Below are positions 14,470-17,066 of a stretch of 17,066 nt of DNA, in pieces (the first letter of the stretch is position 1; every line of letters begins with the position of its first letter). Source of the DNA: Pseudomonadota bacterium (lineage in GTDB: Bacteria > Pseudomonadota > Alphaproteobacteria > Rhizobiales > Segnochrobactraceae). The translations under genes were made by a program, and so were the position numbers. Location: NCBI GenBank assembly GCA_023442215.1, contig JAEZMP010000605.1, positions 1 through 17,066 on the forward strand, written 5' to 3'. The notes beneath the pieces were generated by a model. It did no database searches and was not told the origin of the DNA. It saw only the letters and a list, made by a program, of their open reading frames with translations.

Positions 14470-15465
14470 ATGCGGGGCTGTCTCTATGTTGCTACAGCGA
14501 TTGCGGCGTTCACCGTTTCCCTTCCGTCTTTCGCCCAGGTGACGCCGAGCATGCCTGGTCCGGGTGGAACGGCGCAGGCGGGAACGAGGGCTCCGACGAG
14601 CGAGGAGATCGATGCGGCCAGACGAGCGCTGGTAGGAGAGTCGCTTTCCTCGATCCTCACGCCTCAGGACATCGTCAGCCTGAGGGGGGCGGTGATGCGA
14701 GCACAGGGCGCGCAATCCGGCGCCTATGCACCGGCACCCAAGGTCACTCCCCGCGTGATACCGGTCGGTGGCGATCGAGCGGGGGCTTCTCCACCGACGA
14801 TCACGCTGGCGTTCGGCATCGTCACGCCGATCACATTCGTCGATGACAGGAACAACCCTTGGCCGGTGTCGTCGATTGCATACGATCCCCGAGTTTTCTC
14901 GCAGGACGGTCAAGGGTGCGGATCGAGCGTGCAGGCGCCCGGTGGCGCTGAACGGCCTGCGACGCTGAACATCATGCCGTGCCGGTCGGAGAGCTTCGGG
15001 AACTTCAGCGTCGAGCTGGAGGGTTACACGTGGCCGATCGTGGTGATGGCGAAATCCGGCATGGACGCGACTGCGCTCGACCTGCCCGTCACAATCAAGG
15101 TGAAGGGAACCTCACCTCTTACACCAACACGGGTGGCGGGGAGCGCTGTCACGCCGTCGCCAGTGTCCTTCGCCGCGGCTTCGACGCGAACGTCAGCGGG
15201 CGACAGCTCACTCGCACTCTTTGGTGCGGGGACGCCGCCGGCAGGCGCGGCACCCGTCCGGGTTACGGGGGCCTCCGGCATCTCGGCCTGGATCTATCAG
15301 GGCCACCTCTATCTGCGGGGGCGGATGATCGTCGTGAATCCACCCCACGATGCCACGGCCGACATTCCCGACGGGTTGCATGTCTGGCGGATAGCCCGGC
15401 CCGTCTCCCGGGTCTTGGTGATGCTGGAGGACGGGACCGAAACGCCGATCGCGATCGACTGGTAG
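14470..15465 (+). CDS. dotH: DotH/IcmK (TraN)-like outer-membrane core protein
   Basis: 331 residues (IcmK about 360). Signal peptide cleaved near PSFAQ. The helical TSEEIDAARRALV...LTPQDIVSLRGAV region corresponds to the N-terminal part of IcmK. The signature follows at about 112-135: ITLAFGIVTPITFVDDRNNPWPV, matching the F-x-D-x-x-G/N-x-PWP motif of the family, then LNIMPC, FGNFSVELEGYTWPI and VTIKVKG. The last 70 residues (GASGISAWIYQGHLYLRGR...) form a second beta domain. DotH is a ring-forming outer-membrane core protein with DotC, DotD and DotG. Cysteines at 150 and 171 may pair. Its start lies two bases after the dotI stop. Confidence 0.88.
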   Translation: MRGCLYVATAIAAFTVSLPSFAQVTPSMPGPGGTAQAGTRAPTSEEIDAARRALVGESLSSILTPQDIVSLRGAVMRAQGAQSGAYAPAPKVTPRVIPVGGDRAGASPPTITLAFGIVTPITFVDDRNNPWPVSSIAYDPRVFSQDGQGCGSSVQAPGGAERPATLNIMPCRSESFGNFSVELEGYTWPIVVMAKSGMDATALDLPVTIKVKGTSPLTPTRVAGSAVTPSPVSFAAASTRTSAGDSSLALFGAGTPPAGAAPVRVTGASGISAWIYQGHLYLRGRMIVVNPPHDATADIPDGLHVWRIARPVSRVLVMLEDGTETPIAIDW

Positions 15466-15528
15466 GTCATCGCAGGCCGAGCGGAGCGCGGTGGTCAGCG
15501 GTTGATCGATTTTGACTGAGAGGATCAG

Positions 15529-15576
15529 ATGTTTCATCTCGACGATGCTCCGGCCACGACGGACGGACGGCGATGA
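15529..15576 (+). CDS. 15-residue leader peptide coupled to dotG
   Basis: ATG 15529, preceded by a strong AGAGGA, encodes MFHLDDAPATTDGRR and stops at 15574-15576, its TGA overlapping the dotG ATG (ATGA). dotG itself lacks a good ribosome site at its own start, so re-initiation after this mini-frame is a plausible way to set DotG output. Nothing suggests the peptide has a function. The interval 15466-15528 before it shows no other feature. Confidence 0.45.
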   Translation: MFHLDDAPATTDGRR

Positions 15577-16709
15577 AGGGAAAGCGTCTTACGGTGCTTC
15601 TCGGCGTCGTTTCGGTTGTCGCTCTGCTTGGGGCTGCGGGCGTCCTTACGTACAGGTCACGTCAGATCGATGTCGGCGGCTCTGCCGATTCCGAGATCCG
15701 CGGCCAGACACCGAACCTCCGTAATAATCCCATGAAACCAGTGGGGGCGACGGAGGCCGATCGTCGTGCGGCCGTCAACCACGAGAAGGCCCAGGAAGCG
15801 ACAGGAGCGAAGGAGTCCTTCGTGGCGCCGGCTGTGATCGCGGAAAGCCGGCCTCCCGAGAAGGGAGAAATGCCTGAGCCTCCGACGCTGCCGCCCGCTC
15901 CGGCGCCCACGCCGTTGCCCGTGGACTTTGTTCCGGCGCAAGTGCCAGCGGCGGTGACACAGGTGTCCGTTGCGCCGATCGATCAGGCCATTCAGCAACG
16001 GATCACGTCACAGATCCAGGAGGTGTTGAAGCCGCCGGTCGGGCTTTTCGTTACGCGCGCATTTCCGAAGCCGGAGCGCTCGGCAGCTCAGGCGCTGGGA
16101 AGTGGGTCGAGCGCACAGCAGGTGATGATTGCCCGTGCCGGCGACGTGGCCTATGCCCGGCTCGATCGCGGGTTCAACTCCGATGACCCGGGCGCGCCGA
16201 TCTTCGCCACCATCGTCGACATCGATGAGCGTGGATTGCCTGGACCGTTGAACGGTGTCCGGCTGATGGGAACGATCGCGTACTCCGCGTCGCAGGCGTC
16301 TCTGCAGTTCACGCAGTTGATCTGGCAGGACGGGCGATCGCAGCCGCTGAAGGCGATTGCGATCTCGGAGGCGGAGGCGCGGACCGGGATTGCTGACAAG
16401 GTCGATTATCACACGCTTGAGCGCTACGGGGGACTGCTGCTGGGAAGCTTGATCCAGGGTGTGGGTCAGGTCGGACAGATGATCACGCAGAACAATGGCA
16501 CGACGACCATCGACCCGACGACGGGCTTGATCGTGACGTCGAGCAACAACGTGAATTGGAGCGAGGCCGCCGCCGGCGCACTTCTGCCCGTGGGCCAAGC
16601 CATGTCCACGGCCGCGGCGGCGCAGTTCAACAGAAAGCCGACGATGTCCGCGCCTGTGTCCGAGACCATTGGCGTGGTGTTTCTCGATCCGGTGGTGTGG
16701 AGCCGCTGA
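15573..16709 (+). CDS. dotG: DotG/IcmE (TraO)-like VirB10-type core protein
   Basis: 378 residues, close to TraO (about 430) and lacking the long repeat region that makes Legionella DotG about 1,050. One inner-membrane span at 7-27, then a Pro-rich periplasmic linker (93-117, PPAPAPTPLP), then the C-terminal VirB10/TrbI-like domain from about 183: IARAGDVAYARLDRGFNSDD, PGAPIFATIVD, L-N-G-VRLMGTIAY, FTQLIWQDGRSQPLKAIAIS, and the glycine-rich SLIQGVGQVGQM leading to a Ser/Thr-rich antenna-like part. DotG spans the whole envelope from inner to outer membrane. Its start follows the 15-codon leader; its stop shares a base with the next ATG (TGATG). Confidence 0.93.
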   Translation: MKGKRLTVLLGVVSVVALLGAAGVLTYRSRQIDVGGSADSEIRGQTPNLRNNPMKPVGATEADRRAAVNHEKAQEATGAKESFVAPAVIAESRPPEKGEMPEPPTLPPAPAPTPLPVDFVPAQVPAAVTQVSVAPIDQAIQQRITSQIQEVLKPPVGLFVTRAFPKPERSAAQALGSGSSAQQVMIARAGDVAYARLDRGFNSDDPGAPIFATIVDIDERGLPGPLNGVRLMGTIAYSASQASLQFTQLIWQDGRSQPLKAIAISEAEARTGIADKVDYHTLERYGGLLLGSLIQGVGQVGQMITQNNGTTTIDPTTGLIVTSSNNVNWSEAAAGALLPVGQAMSTAAAAQFNRKPTMSAPVSETIGVVFLDPVVWSR

Positions 16710-16984
16710 TGAGCGAGAATGCCGGAACTCTTCAAGGCGTGTTGACCAGTCTGATCGGTGTCGTGTCGGGAACGCTGACATTGATCATCGTTGGGAGTGC
16801 TTTGGCTGGATTTGCGATGTTCCTGTACGCGCTGGTCCAGCTCTACCAGAGCACAGCGCGAGGCGGATCGCCCGGCGGAGCGATGGGGTGGGGCATGGCG
16901 ATGATCGTCGCCGTGGGGCTCGGCAGCGTAGCTGTGCTTATCGGACAGATCAGCACGATCTTCGCGGAGCCGGTGCAATGGTGA
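16709..16984 (+). CDS. DotP/IcmD (TraR)-like small membrane protein
   Basis: 91 residues from ATG 16709 (a longer frame upstream is antisense to the end of dotG's frame and not supported). Two spans at about 20-44 and 60-80, linked by the hydrophilic YQSTARGGSPGGAMG, ending in a short AEPVQW tail. Two-span proteins of this kind (IcmD/DotP, TraR) are relatives of DotE/IcmC and lie between icmG/icmC and icmB. Here the gene follows dotG directly, with no DotF/IcmG gene between. IcmD is about 40 residues longer, so this is a short version. Confidence 0.65.
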   Translation: MSENAGTLQGVLTSLIGVVSGTLTLIIVGSALAGFAMFLYALVQLYQSTARGGSPGGAMGWGMAMIVAVGLGSVAVLIGQISTIFAEPVQW

Positions 16985-17066
16985 CGGCCGATCGATATTG
17001 CGACCTCGCCGGCATCGACACCACGGATCGGCAGCCGATGTTCTTCGCGCACGACGCATCGGTGTG
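16978..17066 (+). CDS. Start of probable DotO/IcmB (TraU) ATPase, cut by window end
   Basis: ATG 16978 (overlapping the previous stop by seven bases; GTG 16981 is an alternative) opens a frame running off the window. The 29 visible residues include YCDLAGID and FFAHDASV, recalling the short N-terminal YC-D/E-L-E and KDGSL region of the DotO/IcmB/TraU family of VirB4-type ATPases. Position after the IcmD-like gene also fits icmD-icmJ-icmB and traR-traU order. The identification rests on very little sequence. Confidence 0.45.
   Translation, partial: MVTADRYCDLAGIDTTDRQPMFFAHDASV

Noticed and set aside
16556..16708. Upstream extension of the DotP-like gene
   Set aside because: It reads a second frame of dotG; the ATG at 16709 gives the membrane protein cleanly.
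1..17066. CRISPR array, insertion sequence or tRNA/rRNA gene
   Set aside because: No regularly spaced repeats, transposase-like frame, terminal repeats or tRNA cloverleaf were seen by eye on either strand.

Overview
This high-GC window (most coding regions rich in GC-ending codons, many GTG/TTG starts, tightly overlapping ATGA/TGATG junctions) looks like part of a mobile element, plasmid or integrative conjugative element, of an alphaproteobacterium. A sphingomonad or acetic-acid-bacterium type of host fits the style, but this is a guess. No chromosomal housekeeping gene is visible. The core is a type IVB secretion system (T4BSS, the IncI conjugation / Legionella Dot-Icm lineage). It is recognised from a DotB-like ATPase, DotC, IcmT, a DotA/TraY-like membrane protein, DotI/IcmL, DotH/IcmK, DotG/IcmE, DotE/IcmC-like and DotP/IcmD-like membrane proteins, and the first codons of what is probably DotO/IcmB running off the right end.

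Layout. (1) 1-219: a structured non-coding stretch (long inverted repeat, two further hairpins, the last a good rightward rho-independent terminator), either a small RNA or part of an origin of transfer. (2) 220-1276: a ribbon-helix-helix protein (minus) and a regulator with two tandem XRE-type HTH domains (plus), divergent around a short promoter region. (3) 1286-10895, all minus, read right to left: mini-lipoprotein, dotC, dotB, icmT, four periplasmic proteins of which one is an M23 (LytM) peptidase, two more secreted proteins related to the last of those four, and dotA. This is one compact operon with overlaps or very short gaps. (4) 11019-11537 plus: a zinc-ribbon, two-TM protein in the opposite orientation. 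(5) 11545-12518 minus: a coiled-coil protein and an IcmC-like membrane protein. (6) 12519-12705: a divergent control region with two copies of a palindromic 13-mer exactly 52 bp apart. (7) 12706-end plus: DsbC/thioredoxin-like protein, small membrane protein in the DotJ/IcmM position, dotI, dotH, a 15-codon leader, dotG, the DotP-like gene and the probable dotO start. This follows the Legionella icmM-L-K-E order with icmG (dotF) absent.

How it works together. DotC, DotH, DotG and the small lipoprotein would form the outer-membrane core. DotI, the DotJ-position protein, DotE/DotP-like proteins, IcmT and DotA would form the inner-membrane part. DotB (and DotO beyond the edge) would power it. 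The M23 peptidase would open the cell wall, and the CPYC thioredoxin-fold protein would handle disulfides in the cysteine-containing secreted components. No relaxase, coupling protein (DotL), DotF or recognisable full DotD lies in this window. Points most worth a second look: the apparent reduction of DotD to a tiny lipoprotein beside a cysteine-less DotC, a tandem family of three related secreted proteins, the helically phased palindrome pair, and the structured left end.
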